Positions 43,985-53,222 of a stretch of 64,000 nt of DNA are shown piece after piece (the stretch's first letter is position 1; every line of letters begins with the position of its first letter). The stretch covers positions 3,472,001 to 3,536,000 of the forward strand of contig NZ_LT629749.1 of NCBI RefSeq assembly GCF_900105065.1. Direction: 5' to 3'. The position numbers and the translations under genes are program-made. The notes under the pieces are model-generated. The model was given only the letters and a program-made list of their open reading frames with translations, was not told the origin of the DNA and did no database searches. The DNA is from Friedmanniella luteola (GTDB taxonomy: Bacteria > Actinomycetota > Actinomycetes > Propionibacteriales > Propionibacteriaceae).

Positions 43985-44077
43985 GGACACGTCGGTCGGC
44001 ACTCCGCGCTGAGGAGGCCTGCCCCGACTCTTCCACGTCCGGCCGCGGCGGTCCCGCGCGGGGGCCGATCGCGGGCG

Positions 44078-44108
44078 ACGTTACCAAAACCGGTTCAGTC
44101 GGTACATT
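44078..44108. promoter_or_regulatory. Divergent LacI-operator region with two -10 boxes
   Basis: Operator at 44086-44097 (minus strand TGAACCGGTTTT, ten of twelve positions of TGAACCGGTTCA). The minus-strand -10 TAACGT is at 44078-44083, as in the beta-mannosidase promoter. The plus-strand -10 TACATT is at 44103-44108. One site can thus control both the isomerase-dehydrogenase unit and the lacI gene itself. Confidence 0.65.
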
Positions 44109-44140
44109 GTCGGCACCGAGCTGTGAGAGGGACGGTGCCT

Positions 44141-45160
44141 GTGAGCCGCGTGACGATCAACGAGATCGCCCGCCGCTCCGGCGTGTCCAAGGGAGCGGTG
44201 TCCTACGCCCTGAACAACCGGCCCGGGGTCTCGGCCGCCACGCGGGCGCGCATCCTCGCCGTCGCCGACCAGCTGGGCTGGGCGCCGAACCGGACCGCCC
44301 GGCTGCTGTCCGGCTCCCGGACCGACACTTTCGGCCTGATCCTGGCCCGCGACCCCCGCACGCTGGCCAGCGAGCCGTTCTACATGGAGTTCGTCGCCGG
44401 CCTGGAGTCGGTGCTGAGCACGCGGTCCTACGCCCTCCTGCTGCAGGTGTGCGTCGACCTCGACAGCGAGCTGGAGACCTACCGGAAGTGGTCGTCGGAG
44501 CGGCGGGTGGACGCCGTGGTCGTCGTCGACGTGCGGGGCGACGACCCGCGGCTGCCGCTGCTCACCGAGCTGGAGCTGCCGGCGGTCTTCGTGGGCGACC
44601 CGAGCGTGACGGACTCCTTCACCACCGTCTGGACCGACGACACCGCGGCGATGGACGCGGCCGTCGCCTACCTCGTCTCGCTCGGGCACGTGCGCGTGGC
44701 CCGGGTCAGCGGCCTCGACGACCTCAGCCACGTGCAGATCCGGGACGGGGCCTTCCTGGCCGCGGCCGCCGCGCACGGGGCCGCCGGGCAGATCCACGTC
44801 GCCGACTTCTCCGCCGAGGGCGGCCGCAAGGGCACCCGCGCGCTGCTCGAGGCCCCGGACGCCCCCACCGCGATCATGTTCGACAACGACCTGATGGCGG
44901 TCTCGGCGCTGTCCGCGCTGGCCGAGCTCGGGGTCGCGGTGCCGGACGGCGTCAGCATCCTGGCCTGGGACGACTCGGCCCTCTGCGAGATCACCCACCC
45001 GCAGCTGTCGGCGATGAGCCACGACGTCATGGGGCTGGGCGCGAACGTCGGTCGACGGCTCTTCGACCTGCTCGAGGGCACCCCGCCGTCGGCCCACCTG
45101 GACTCCACCCCGGAGCTGGTGGTGCGGGGCAGCACGGCCCCGCCGCCCTCAGCCGGCTGA
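44141..45160 (+). CDS. LacI-family transcriptional regulator
   Basis: 339 aa. N-terminal helix-turn-helix VTINEIARRSGVSKGAVSYA and hinge helix (LGWAPNRTARLLSG), then a periplasmic-binding-protein-like effector domain (TFGLILARDPRTL, VDAVVVVDVRG, SILAWDDSALCEITHPQLSA). The effector is unknown, probably a mannose-derived sugar or mannoside. GTG 44141 is chosen by spacing to GAGAGGG; GTG 44135 or 44123 are possible. The last 12 bases overlap the convergent EI24 gene. Confidence 0.92.
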   Translation: MSRVTINEIARRSGVSKGAVSYALNNRPGVSAATRARILAVADQLGWAPNRTARLLSGSRTDTFGLILARDPRTLASEPFYMEFVAGLESVLSTRSYALLLQVCVDLDSELETYRKWSSERRVDAVVVVDVRGDDPRLPLLTELELPAVFVGDPSVTDSFTTVWTDDTAAMDAAVAYLVSLGHVRVARVSGLDDLSHVQIRDGAFLAAAAAHGAAGQIHVADFSAEGGRKGTRALLEAPDAPTAIMFDNDLMAVSALSALAELGVAVPDGVSILAWDDSALCEITHPQLSAMSHDVMGLGANVGRRLFDLLEGTPPSAHLDSTPELVVRGSTAPPPSAG

Positions 45161-45937
45161 CCGCGGCGGCTGGCTGTCCGTCGTCGACTCGCCCACCAGC
45201 TGGCGGGCCAGCAGGGTGCCGGCCGCGGTGGCGACCGGGAACACGACCACACCGACGAAGGGCACCGCCAGCAGCAGGAACGTGGGCACGCACAGCCCCA
45301 GCACGCGGAACCGTCGCCGTCGCATCAGCTCCCGTCGGCCGCGGAGGGTGAGCACCCCGCGCCGCTCGAGGGCGGACCCGACGAGCTCGATCCCGAGCAG
45401 CCAGCCGCCGACCAGGGCCGAGACGACCGGCACGGCCAGCTGGCCCACCAGCGGGACGAACCCGGCGGCGAAGAGCGCGACCGCGCAGCCGGCCGACACC
45501 GCGATCAGTCCCACCGACTGGCGCAGGCCGCGGCCGAGCGAGGAGACCCAGCCGTCCTCCGGCGGGGTGGGCGGAGCGGGCAGCTCGCGGTCGACGAACT
45601 CGGAGATGAGGTCGTACAGCGGGGCGCCGAGGGTCAGCGTCAGCGTGGTGAACGAGATGACCATGAGCAGCACGACGCCACCGAGCAGGCCCAGCGAGAC
45701 CAGCACCCGGACGGCGGCGGCCAGTCCGGCGGACCAGCCGTCCGCGAAGCCGGTCATCGCGCCGACGACGGCGTCGCCCCGGGTGGCCAGCAGCACGAGG
45801 ACCACCACGAACAGCGTCGAGGTGACCAGCGGCGGCAGCGCGCCGAGCAGGAACAGCCGCGGCCGCCGCGCGATCAGCGCCAGCCCGCGACCGAGCAGCC
45901 CGACGCCGGCGAGGCCGTCCGTGACCGGGCTCGCCAC
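45149..45937 (-). CDS. EI24 / CysZ-like membrane protein
   Basis: 262 aa. It starts VASPVTDGLAGVGLLGRGLA, with four to five long hydrophobic segments: RPRLFLLGALPPLVTSTLFV, GLLGGVVLLMVISFTTLTLT, the SVGLIAVSAGCAVALFAAGF region and a final LLLAVPFVGVVVFPVATAAG. The LGAPLYDLISEFVDREL loop is the EI24 signature. Possible transporter (sulfate for CysZ) but actinobacterial members are uncharacterised. The GTG start is four bases after the purE stop, so it is likely transcribed with purK-purE. Confidence 0.82.
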   Translation of the reverse strand: MASPVTDGLAGVGLLGRGLALIARRPRLFLLGALPPLVTSTLFVVVLVLLATRGDAVVGAMTGFADGWSAGLAAAVRVLVSLGLLGGVVLLMVISFTTLTLTLGAPLYDLISEFVDRELPAPPTPPEDGWVSSLGRGLRQSVGLIAVSAGCAVALFAAGFVPLVGQLAVPVVSALVGGWLLGIELVGSALERRGVLTLRGRRELMRRRRFRVLGLCVPTFLLLAVPFVGVVVFPVATAAGTLLARQLVGESTTDSQPPRSAG

Positions 45938-45941
45938 CGGC

Positions 45942-46478
45942 TCAGGCCCCCGGGGCGGCACCGCGGACGCGGGCCCCCTTGGCCTCGGCGGCCGCCCGCA
46001 GCGCGTCCTGGAAGGCGAGCATCGCCTGCGCGAGCGCGGGGTCCGCGGCGGCGAGGATGCGGACGGCGAGCAGCCCGGCGTTCCGGGCGCCGCCGATCGA
46101 GACGGTGGCGACGGGCACGCCGGCGGGCATCTGGACGATGGACAGCAGCGAGTCCATCCCGTCCAGGTGCTTGAGCGGCACCGGCACCCCGATGACGGGC
46201 AGCGGGGTCACGGCGGCCAGCATGCCGGGCAGGTGCGCGGCCCCGCCCGCGCCGGCGATGACCACCTGCAGCCCGCGCGGGTGCGCGTCCCGCCCGTAGG
46301 CGAGCATGGCGTCAGGCATCCGGTGGGCGGAGACGACGTCGGCCTCGTAGGGCACGCCGAACTCGGCGCACGCGGCCGCGGCGGCCTCCATCACCGGCCA
46401 GTCGGAGTCGGAGCCCATGACGATCCCGACCCGTGGAGCCCCGCGCGGCGCCGGTCGCGCGCTGCTGGTCTCAGGCAT
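45942..46478 (-). CDS. purE: N5-carboxyaminoimidazole ribonucleotide mutase
   Basis: 178 aa. It moves the carboxyl group of N5-CAIR to give CAIR in purine synthesis. Signatures: [54 protein letters not shown] and [20 protein letters not shown]. It overlaps the purK stop by eight bases; the two enzymes act in sequence. Confidence 0.97.
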   Translation of the reverse strand: MPETSSARPAPRGAPRVGIVMGSDSDWPVMEAAAAACAEFGVPYEADVVSAHRMPDAMLAYGRDAHPRGLQVVIAGAGGAAHLPGMLAAVTPLPVIGVPVPLKHLDGMDSLLSIVQMPAGVPVATVSIGGARNAGLLAVRILAAADPALAQAMLAFQDALRAAAEAKGARVRGAAPGA

Positions 46479-47640
46479 CGGGGTCCCCCATCAGGTAGGC
46501 GGCGGCGTGCCGGGCCCGCTTGCGCGTCTCGTCCAGGTCGTCGCCGTAGGTGGTGACGTGGCCGACCTTGCGGCCGGGGCGCACGGACTTGCCGTACAGC
46601 TGGACGCGGAGCCGCCGGTCGCGGGCGAAGCAGTGCAGCAGGGCCGAGGGCAGGTCGTCGACGGCCCCGCCGAGGACGTTCGCCATCACGGTCCAGGGCG
46701 CCCGGGTGGCCGGGTCGCCCAGCGGCAGGTCCAGCACCGCCCGCAGGTGGTTCTCGAACTGGGAGGTGTGGGCGCCGTCGATGGTCCAGTGACCGGTGTT
46801 GTGCGGTCGCATCGCCAGCTCGTTGACCACCACGCTGCCGTCGCGGCGCTGCATCAGCTCGACGGCGAGCAGCCCGACGACCTCCAGCTCGTGCGCCACC
46901 GTGAGGGCCAGCAGCTCGGCCGCGACGGCCTGCTCGGGGTCGAGGCCGGGGGCCGGCGTCACCGTCTCCACGCAGACGCCGTCGCGCTGCACGGACTCCG
47001 AGACGGGGTACGCGACGGCCTGCCCGGACGGCGAGCGGACGACGAGGGCGCTCAGCTCCCGGGCGAAGTCGACGAACTCCTCGGCGACCACCTGCACGCC
47101 GGGCGCCAGGCCGGCGAAGGGCAGGTCGGCGTCCTCCGCGGACGCGAGCTTCCAGACGCCCTTGCCGTCGTAGCCGCCCCGGGAGGTCTTGGCGATGACC
47201 GGCCAGCCCTGCTCGTCCCCGAACGCGACCAGCGCGGCCGCGTCCGGCACGACCCGGTAGGCCGGGCAGGGCAGGCCCAGGGCGGTGAGCCGCTCCCGCA
47301 TGACGGCCTTGTCCTGGGCGTGCAGCAGGGCGGCCGGCCCCGGCCGGACGACGACGCCGCTGTCCTCGAGCTCGCGCAGCAGCCCGGCCGGCACGTGCTC
47401 GTGGTCGAAGGTGACGGCGTCGCACCCGACGGCGAAGGCCTTCACGGTGGCCGGGTCGGTGTGGTCGCCGACGGTCACGTCGTGGACCACGCCGGCGGCG
47501 GAGACGTCCGGGCCCTCGGCCAGCAGCCGCACGTCGACGCCCAGTCCGATGGAGGCCTCGTACATCATCCGGGCGAGCTGGCCGCCGCCGATGATGCCCA
47601 CCACGAAGGGGCGGGGGCCGGGGCTGGTGGGGGTGGTCAC
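46471..47640 (-). CDS. purK: 5-(Carboxyamino)imidazole ribonucleotide synthase
   Basis: 389 aa ATP-grasp enzyme that carboxylates AIR with bicarbonate and ATP. It begins with [19 protein letters not shown] and has the ATP-grasp core [38 protein letters not shown] and [23 protein letters not shown] 47640 is eight bases after TAGGCT; an in-frame start 15 codons upstream overlaps that box and is rejected. Confidence 0.96.
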   Translation of the reverse strand: MTTPTSPGPRPFVVGIIGGGQLARMMYEASIGLGVDVRLLAEGPDVSAAGVVHDVTVGDHTDPATVKAFAVGCDAVTFDHEHVPAGLLRELEDSGVVVRPGPAALLHAQDKAVMRERLTALGLPCPAYRVVPDAAALVAFGDEQGWPVIAKTSRGGYDGKGVWKLASAEDADLPFAGLAPGVQVVAEEFVDFARELSALVVRSPSGQAVAYPVSESVQRDGVCVETVTPAPGLDPEQAVAAELLALTVAHELEVVGLLAVELMQRRDGSVVVNELAMRPHNTGHWTIDGAHTSQFENHLRAVLDLPLGDPATRAPWTVMANVLGGAVDDLPSALLHCFARDRRLRVQLYGKSVRPGRKVGHVTTYGDDLDETRKRARHAAAYLMGDPDA

Positions 47641-47648
47641 GGGCCGGA

Positions 47649-47654
47649 AGCCTA
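47649..47654 (-). promoter_or_regulatory. -10 box of purK-purE promoter
   Basis: TAGGCT on the minus strand, eight bases before GTG 47640. Confidence 0.5.
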
Positions 47655-47695
47655 GCCAACGCGGCGGCGACCACCGGGGGACCACCCGACAGCGG

Positions 47696-48154
47696 TCAGG
47701 GCAGCCGGAAGATCAGCGTCCGCTGCACCACGAAGTTGACGGTGGTGGCGACCCCCTGGGCGACGACGAACGCGGCCACCTGCACGGCCAGCCGGCTGAG
47801 CCCCGCCGCGGTCAGCCGGTCGAACAGGACGCTGAACAGCCCGACCTGCAGGGCGAACGTGAGGGCGTAGAGGACGACGACGGCCAGGAAGCGGCGCCGG
47901 GACGGCTCGGCCCGGAACGTCCAGCGCCGGTTGATCAGGTACGCGGTGGTGGTGCCGGCGACGAAGGACAGCGCCTTCGCGGCGGTGTGGCCCAGGCCGA
48001 GGGCCATCAGGGCCACGAGCAGCCCGAAGTCGACGACGGCCGACAGCCCACCGGTGAGCACGAAGCGGACCAGCTGGGTCCGCAGGCCCAGCGGGGTGCT
48101 CGGCTCGCGCAGCGGCAGCGCGACCGGCTGCGGCAGCGGGAGGTGGTCGGCCAC
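47696..48154 (-). CDS. GtrA family membrane protein
   Basis: 152 aa with four transmembrane segments, starting after RTQLVRFVLTGGLSAVVDFG. The other hydrophobic stretches include ALSFVAGTTTAYLINRRWTF, whose INRRWTF is the GtrA hallmark. Family members flip or transfer polyprenyl-linked sugars for cell-wall decoration. GTG 48154. The position between purK and the PH-domain gene matches Rv3277 of M. tuberculosis. Confidence 0.9.
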   Translation of the reverse strand: MADHLPLPQPVALPLREPSTPLGLRTQLVRFVLTGGLSAVVDFGLLVALMALGLGHTAAKALSFVAGTTTAYLINRRWTFRAEPSRRRFLAVVVLYALTFALQVGLFSVLFDRLTAAGLSRLAVQVAAFVVAQGVATTVNFVVQRTLIFRLP

Positions 48155-48266
48155 GGGCGTCCTCGGGGTCGGTGCGTCCCGGCCGTCGGCGACCGGCCGG
48201 CCGCGGCCATCGTAACGTCGCCCGGCCGACGCCCCCGGCGTCGCGTGGCGCGGGTGGGGGGCGCGC

Positions 48267-48776
48267 TCAGGCGTGGGCCGGCCGGCTCTCGTCGTCGGCC
48301 CCGAACAGCAGCTGGGTCATGGTCTGGTGCACGTGCTCCACCTCGGGGACGTCCACCAGGGCGATGACGCCGGCCTCGCTGGCCGTCTGCACGTTCAGGG
48401 TGCCGCAGCCCAGCAGCCGGTCGCTGAGGCTGCGCTGGGAGGAGACGTCGTTGACCCGGCTGAGCGGCAGGTCCTTGCTGGTCTTGCTGACGATCCCGCT
48501 GCGGGTGACCAGCCGCCGGTTGGTCAGGGTGTAGGTCGTCGTCCGCCAGCGCAGGAGGGGCAGGACGGTCCACCAGAGCGCCAGCAGCAGGCCGAGCAGC
48601 GCGATCCCCAGCTGGCCCGCCGGCCGCCACTCCCCCGGGACCAGCGCGGCGCCGGCTCCGACCCCGGCGCCGACGAGGACCAGGGCGGCCGCCGGCAGCA
48701 CCATCGCCTTCGCGTGCGTGCGCGTGTGCAGGACCTCGTACTCGTCGGTCCCGAGCAGCTTCGGCGGCAGTCCCAC
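48267..48776 (-). CDS. PH-domain (bacterial YdbT-like) membrane protein
   Basis: 169 aa. Short N-terminus (GLPPKLLGTDEYEVLHTRTH), two membrane helices (VLPAAALVLVGAGVGAGAAL and LGIALLGLLLALWWTVLPLL), then the PH-like part with TYTLTNRRLVTRSGIVSKTS, DLPLSRVNDVSSQRSLSDRL and GCGTLNVQTA. Such proteins are common beside birA in actinobacteria; function unknown. The GTG start 48776 has CACCCT six bases upstream, a weak leaderless -10. Confidence 0.87.
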   Translation of the reverse strand: MGLPPKLLGTDEYEVLHTRTHAKAMVLPAAALVLVGAGVGAGAALVPGEWRPAGQLGIALLGLLLALWWTVLPLLRWRTTTYTLTNRRLVTRSGIVSKTSKDLPLSRVNDVSSQRSLSDRLLGCGTLNVQTASEAGVIALVDVPEVEHVHQTMTQLLFGADDESRPAHA

Positions 48777-48823
48777 GTCCCCAGGGTGGCACAGCGCACC
48801 ACCCCGGGGCCGTCCGCGCGGGG

Positions 48824-50239
48824 TCAGCGACTCCCGCCGGGCTCGGCGGCCGCGGGCTCGGTGGGCGCCAGCCGGGCCCGGTCCTGGGCCGGGTCGACGG
48901 GGACCTGGGCCGGGTCGACGGTGTCCGGCGCGGTGGCGAGCCGGCTCTCCAGCGAGCGCTCCACCCGGGTCGCGGCCACCTTCGAGGACGTCGTGGCCGG
49001 CACCGGCGGGGCCTTGGTGATGCGCTTGACCCAGTTGTTCCGGATGTAGTTGAAGTTGCTGTGGTAGGCGTCGTAGGTCTTGTTGTCGATCACCCGCATG
49101 ATCAGCTCGTTGTTGGCCAGCAGGGCGGTGCCGGTGAAGTTCGCCGATCCCGTGTACACCACCTTCTTGCTCTGGCTGAACCACCGGCCGTTGACCATGA
49201 GGACCTTGTGGTGCATGTACTTGTCGCGCTTGCCGTTCTTGTTCTGGTCGATGCCGGCGTCGTAGACCGTCATCTGGCCGGTGCGGGTGCTCCGCTTGAG
49301 CAGCACCTGCAGGACCTTCGGGCTGATGTTGAAGCCGTTGATGATCACCGAGACCTTGCAGCCCTGGTCGTGCAGCTTCCACACCCGGCGGGCGATGTCG
49401 AGCCGGGCGGCGCTCCAGCCCCACTGCTCGATCCGGACCACCGTGCGGCCCTCGCTGCCGTAGCTCTTCGACATGCCGGTGCAGTGCACGTGGTTGAGCA
49501 CGTCGAGCATCGGGACGTCGGCGGTGCCCTTCACCGCGAGGCGCGGGAAGAAGTAGAGCTTGTTCTTGCCGCTCGTCGTCGTCCGGTAGTAGTTCGGCCG
49601 GTCGCGGTCGGCCAGCATGTCGGTGAAGTACTGGTCGAGCGAGGCGTACAGCTTCGCGTCGCCCACCATCGTGTGCATGTTGTTCCAGCTGACGCTGCTG
49701 TTGCCGGTGTAGGGGTTCGCCGAGCTGACCATCGAGATGGTCTTGGAGACCCCCGACTGGGAGAACAGGAAGAACTTCGCGTGCATGACCGAGGTGCTGC
49801 TGGACATGCAGCTGTTCACGCACCGGGCGACGTAGCTCTTGGCCTTCTTGTTGGTGCCGAGGGTCTTGCGCATCCGCTGCGTCTGCGGGGAGATCGGGTA
49901 GTCGTCGATCAGCAGCTGCACGTTGACGCCGCGGGCGTAGGCCCGCACGAGCGCGTCGGCGGTGCTGTCGAGGTCGAAGAGGTACTGGGCCATCCGGATC
50001 CGGGACCCGGTCGGCGCGTGGTCGATCGCGTCCTCGACCTTGTCGATGATCCGGCGGTGCTTGGCCAGGCTGCCCGTCGGGTCGTTGAAGGTCAGACCGG
50101 GCGCCACCTTGTAGGTGTCGGTGGCCGCGACCGCCTCCGGCAGGGTCGGTGACGGCGCCACCAGCGACAGCGCCGGCGTGACCAGGGCCAGCGCGAGCGC
50201 GCCGACGAGGGCCGGGATCAGACGGTTGCGAGGTCGCAC
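48824..50239 (-). CDS. Secreted phospholipase D-like protein
   Basis: 471 aa. A signal peptide is evident (RPRNRLIPALVGALALALVT, cleavage near ALS/AVAA). Two PLD-like half-sites follow: HAKFFLFS with MVSSANPYTGNSS (~residues 154-180) and HHKVLMVN with VVYTGSANFTGTALLANNEL (~345-375). Each keeps HxK but has Ser or Asn where the classical HxKx4D motif has Asp. The C-terminus carries a Pro/Ala-rich tail. Probably an exported phosphodiesterase or nuclease-like protein; activity unproven. A -10-like TAGCCT at 50328-50333 (minus) would give a ~80-base leader. Confidence 0.83.
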   Translation of the reverse strand: MRPRNRLIPALVGALALALVTPALSLVAPSPTLPEAVAATDTYKVAPGLTFNDPTGSLAKHRRIIDKVEDAIDHAPTGSRIRMAQYLFDLDSTADALVRAYARGVNVQLLIDDYPISPQTQRMRKTLGTNKKAKSYVARCVNSCMSSSTSVMHAKFFLFSQSGVSKTISMVSSANPYTGNSSVSWNNMHTMVGDAKLYASLDQYFTDMLADRDRPNYYRTTTSGKNKLYFFPRLAVKGTADVPMLDVLNHVHCTGMSKSYGSEGRTVVRIEQWGWSAARLDIARRVWKLHDQGCKVSVIINGFNISPKVLQVLLKRSTRTGQMTVYDAGIDQNKNGKRDKYMHHKVLMVNGRWFSQSKKVVYTGSANFTGTALLANNELIMRVIDNKTYDAYHSNFNYIRNNWVKRITKAPPVPATTSSKVAATRVERSLESRLATAPDTVDPAQVPVDPAQDRARLAPTEPAAAEPGGSR

Positions 50240-50388
50240 AGCGGTACAGCTCCAAGGTCGACGGTCCGGGCACCCGGGCGGGAGACGCCGAGGAGCCCCG
50301 ACCGCGGTGTTCTCGGAAGGCTAGCCACCCGGGCCGGCATCCGCGCAATCCGACAGCCCACCGAGACCCGATGGAGACCAACGCCCGC

Positions 50389-51207
50389 TCAGCTGCGCAG
50401 GTGCACCACGTCGCCGGCGCCGAAGGTCCTCACCCCGGTCGCGGTCCGCACGACCAGCCGGCCGGCCGCGTCCAGCGCCTCCGCCCGGCCCTCGACGGTC
50501 ACGTCGTCGGCCAGGTGCACCCGGACCTGACGGCCCAGGGTGGCACTGCGCTGCAGGTAGGACGCGGCGAAGGGGGCGTCGTCGTCCAGCCCCTCCCAGC
50601 GCTGGTAGAGCAGCTCGAGGACGGCGAGCACGGTCGCGATCACCAGGTTCCGCGACGGGGGCCGCGAGCCGGGGTCCCGGGCTTGGGCCAGCAGGGCCAG
50701 CGAGGTCGCGGTCGGCACCGGCAGCTCGTCGGCCGCCAGCCAGACGTTGACGCCCATCCCCAGCACGCAGGCGGGGCCGGTCGGCGTCTCGACCCGCTCC
50801 GCCAGGATGCCGCAGACCTTGAGGCCGTCGACCAGCACGTCGTTCGGCCACTTGAGCAGGGCGGGGACGTCGGCGGCCCGGCGCAGCGCCTCGACCACGG
50901 CCAGCCCGGCCAGCAGCGGCAGCCAGGTCCAGCGGGCCGGGTCGACGTCGGCGGGCCGCAGCAGCACCGACATCGCGACGCTCGTCCCCCGCGGCGCCAC
51001 CCAGGTCCGGCCCAGCCGACCCCGCCCGGCGTCCTGGAAGTCGGTGACCAGCACGCTCCCGGCGGGGGCGCCGGCCCGGGCGCGCGCGGCCAGGTCGGCG
51101 TTGGTGGAGCCGGTCCGCTCGACCACGTCGACGGTGCTCCACAGCCCGCCCGGGCGCACCAGCTCGCGCCGCAGCACGTCCGCGTCCAGCACGTCCCCGC
51201 TCAGCAC
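50389..51207 (-). CDS. birA: Biotin--[acetyl-CoA-carboxylase] ligase
   Basis: 272 aa. It attaches biotin to the carrier lysine of acyl-CoA carboxylases, so it serves the accD/accE products encoded divergently. Motifs: ERTGSTNADL, DAGRGRLGRTWVAPRGTSVA (biotinyl-AMP site) and LLKWPNDVLVDGLKVCGILA. There is no N-terminal DNA-binding domain, so this is the non-repressor class. GTG 51207; a TAGGGT box on the minus strand (51228-51233) lies 20 bases upstream. Confidence 0.94.
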   Translation of the reverse strand: MLSGDVLDADVLRRELVRPGGLWSTVDVVERTGSTNADLAARARAGAPAGSVLVTDFQDAGRGRLGRTWVAPRGTSVAMSVLLRPADVDPARWTWLPLLAGLAVVEALRRAADVPALLKWPNDVLVDGLKVCGILAERVETPTGPACVLGMGVNVWLAADELPVPTATSLALLAQARDPGSRPPSRNLVIATVLAVLELLYQRWEGLDDDAPFAASYLQRSATLGRQVRVHLADDVTVEGRAEALDAAGRLVVRTATGVRTFGAGDVVHLRS

Positions 51208-51227
51208 CCGGCACCCCGCACGCGCCG

Positions 51228-51233
51228 ACCCTA
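51228..51233 (-). promoter_or_regulatory. -10 box upstream of birA
   Basis: TAGGGT on the minus strand, 20 bases before GTG 51207. It is divergent from the accD box 84 bases away. Confidence 0.4.
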
Positions 51234-51316
51234 GCGCCGCCGGAGCACCCGCTCGACGCCCCGGCCACCGGCCGTCCCGGGACGGGATCGGAGCGCGGCG
51301 GCCCGCGGTGACTGGC

Positions 51317-51322
51317 TAGGGT
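51317..51322 (+). promoter_or_regulatory. -10 box of leaderless accD promoter
   Basis: TAGGGT seven bases before ATG 51330. It excludes the in-frame GTG at 51321, which overlaps the box. Confidence 0.6.
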
Positions 51323-51329
51323 GCCGCCT

Positions 51330-52916
51330 ATGGACCACGCCAACCCCGCACTGGACATCCACACGACCGCGGGCAAGCTCGCCGACCTGGACGCCCGGAT
51401 CGAGCAGGCCGTCCACGCCGGGTCCGCCGCCGCCGTCGAGAAGCAGCACGCCAAGGGCAAGCTGACGGCCCGCGAGCGGATCGACCTGCTGCTGGACGAG
51501 GGCTCCTTCACCGAGCTGGACGAGTTCGCCCGGCACCGCTCGACGGCCTTCGGGATGGCCGAGCGGCGGCCCTACGGCGACGGCGTGGTCACCGGCTTCG
51601 GCACCGTCGACGACCGCCCGGTCTGCGTGTTCAGCCAGGACGTGACGATCTTCGGCGGCAGCCTCGGGCAGGTGTACGGCGAGAAGATCGTCAAGATCAT
51701 CGACTTCGCGCTCAAGACCGGCTGCCCGCTGATCGGGCTCAACGAGGGCGGCGGCGCCCGCATCCAGGAGGGTGTCGTCTCCCTCGGCCTCTACGGCGAG
51801 ATCTTCCGCCGCAACACCCACGCCAGCGGGGTGATCCCGCAGATCTCCCTGATCATGGGCGCCGCCGCGGGCGGTCACGTCTACTCCCCCGCCCTGACCG
51901 ACTTCGTCGTGATGGTGGACCAGACGTCGCAGATGTTCATCACCGGCCCCGACGTGATCAAGACCGTCACCGGGGAGGACGTCACCATGGAGGAGCTCGG
52001 CGGCGGCCGGACGCACAACACCAGGTCGGGCAACGCGCACTACCTCGCCGTCGACGAGCCCGACGCCATCGAGTACGTGAAGGCGCTGATCGGGTTCCTG
52101 CCGCAGAACAACCTGGAGGAGCCCCCGGTCGTCGAGCACGACCCGGCCCCGCACGTCACCGACGAGGACCGCGACCTCGACACGCTGATCCCGGACTCCC
52201 CCAACCAGCCCTACGACATGCACGAGGTGATCCGCCGCGTCCTCGACGAGGGTGACTTCCTCGAGGTGCAGGAGCTGTTCGCCCCGAACATCCTGATCGG
52301 CTTCGGCCGGGTGGACGGCCGCAGCGTGGGGGTGGTGGCCAACCAGCCGCTGCACTTCGCCGGCTGCCTCGACATCGACGCGTCGGAGAAGGCGGCCCGC
52401 TTCGTCCGGACCTGCGACGCGTTCAACATCCCGGTGCTCACCTTCGTCGACGTGCCCGGGTTCCTGCCGGGCACCGACCAGGAGTGGAACGGCATCATCC
52501 GCCGAGGCGCCAAGCTGATCTACGCCTACGCCGAGGCCACCGTGCCGCTGGTCACCGTCATCACCCGGAAGGCGTACGGCGGCGCCTACGACGTCATGGG
52601 CTCCAAGCACCTCGGGGCCGACTTCAACCTGGCCTGGCCGACCGCGCAGATCGCGGTGATGGGCGCCCAGGGTGCCGTGAACATCCTGCACCGCCGCGAG
52701 CTGGCCGACCACCCGGACGCCGACGCCCGCCGCGCCGAGCTGATCACCGAGTACGACGACGAGCTGGCCAACCCCTACATCGCGGCGGAGCGCGGCTACG
52801 TCGACGCCGTCATCAGCCCGCACGAGACGCGGGTCGAGCTGACCCGGGTCCTGCGGCTGCTGCGCACCAAGCGGCAGACCCTGCCGCCGAAGAAGCACGG
52901 GAACATCCCGCTGTGA
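51330..52916 (+). CDS. accD: Acyl-CoA carboxylase beta subunit (carboxyltransferase)
   Basis: 528 aa. It transfers carboxyl from biotin to propionyl- or acetyl-CoA, the AccD5/PccB type. Signatures: [76 protein letters not shown] and [20 protein letters not shown]. The C-terminus ends [14 protein letters not shown], as in actinobacterial enzymes. The alpha (biotin) subunit is not in the window. Confidence 0.96.
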   Translation: MDHANPALDIHTTAGKLADLDARIEQAVHAGSAAAVEKQHAKGKLTARERIDLLLDEGSFTELDEFARHRSTAFGMAERRPYGDGVVTGFGTVDDRPVCVFSQDVTIFGGSLGQVYGEKIVKIIDFALKTGCPLIGLNEGGGARIQEGVVSLGLYGEIFRRNTHASGVIPQISLIMGAAAGGHVYSPALTDFVVMVDQTSQMFITGPDVIKTVTGEDVTMEELGGGRTHNTRSGNAHYLAVDEPDAIEYVKALIGFLPQNNLEEPPVVEHDPAPHVTDEDRDLDTLIPDSPNQPYDMHEVIRRVLDEGDFLEVQELFAPNILIGFGRVDGRSVGVVANQPLHFAGCLDIDASEKAARFVRTCDAFNIPVLTFVDVPGFLPGTDQEWNGIIRRGAKLIYAYAEATVPLVTVITRKAYGGAYDVMGSKHLGADFNLAWPTAQIAVMGAQGAVNILHRRELADHPDADARRAELITEYDDELANPYIAAERGYVDAVISPHETRVELTRVLRLLRTKRQTLPPKKHGNIPL

Positions 52917-53143
52917 GCGGCCCCGAGGACACCGCACCGCGGTGGCGCGTCGTCGCCGGCTCACCCAGCGACGAGGAGCTGGCGGCGCTCGTCGTCGCCC
53001 TGACCGCGGCCGCCGGCGCCGCCGCCGCTGCGCCGGTGGCGGTCCCGCCCGTCCGGTCGGCCTGGGCGGCCGCCGCCCGGGAGGGCCGGCCGCCGCTCTC
53101 CCCCGGACCCGGCGCCTGGGTGGGGTCGGCCCGGCCGCGCTGA
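52913..53143 (+). CDS. accE: Acyl-CoA carboxylase epsilon subunit
   Basis: 76 aa. Family layout is [20 protein letters not shown] near the N-terminus, an Ala-rich helix and the conserved [20 protein letters not shown] tail. It binds and activates the AccA-AccD complex in actinobacteria. The GTG start overlaps the accD stop (GTGA). Gene order birA / accD / accE as in Rv3279c-Rv3281. Confidence 0.88.
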   Translation: MSGPEDTAPRWRVVAGSPSDEELAALVVALTAAAGAAAAAPVAVPPVRSAWAAAAREGRPPLSPGPGAWVGSARPR

Positions 53144-53222
53144 CCCGGTGGGGACCGGGCTCGGGCCCTCGCTAGCGTGGCCCGGTCCGCTGCCAGTCGG
53201 GCAGCCCACCGGAAGGACGAGC

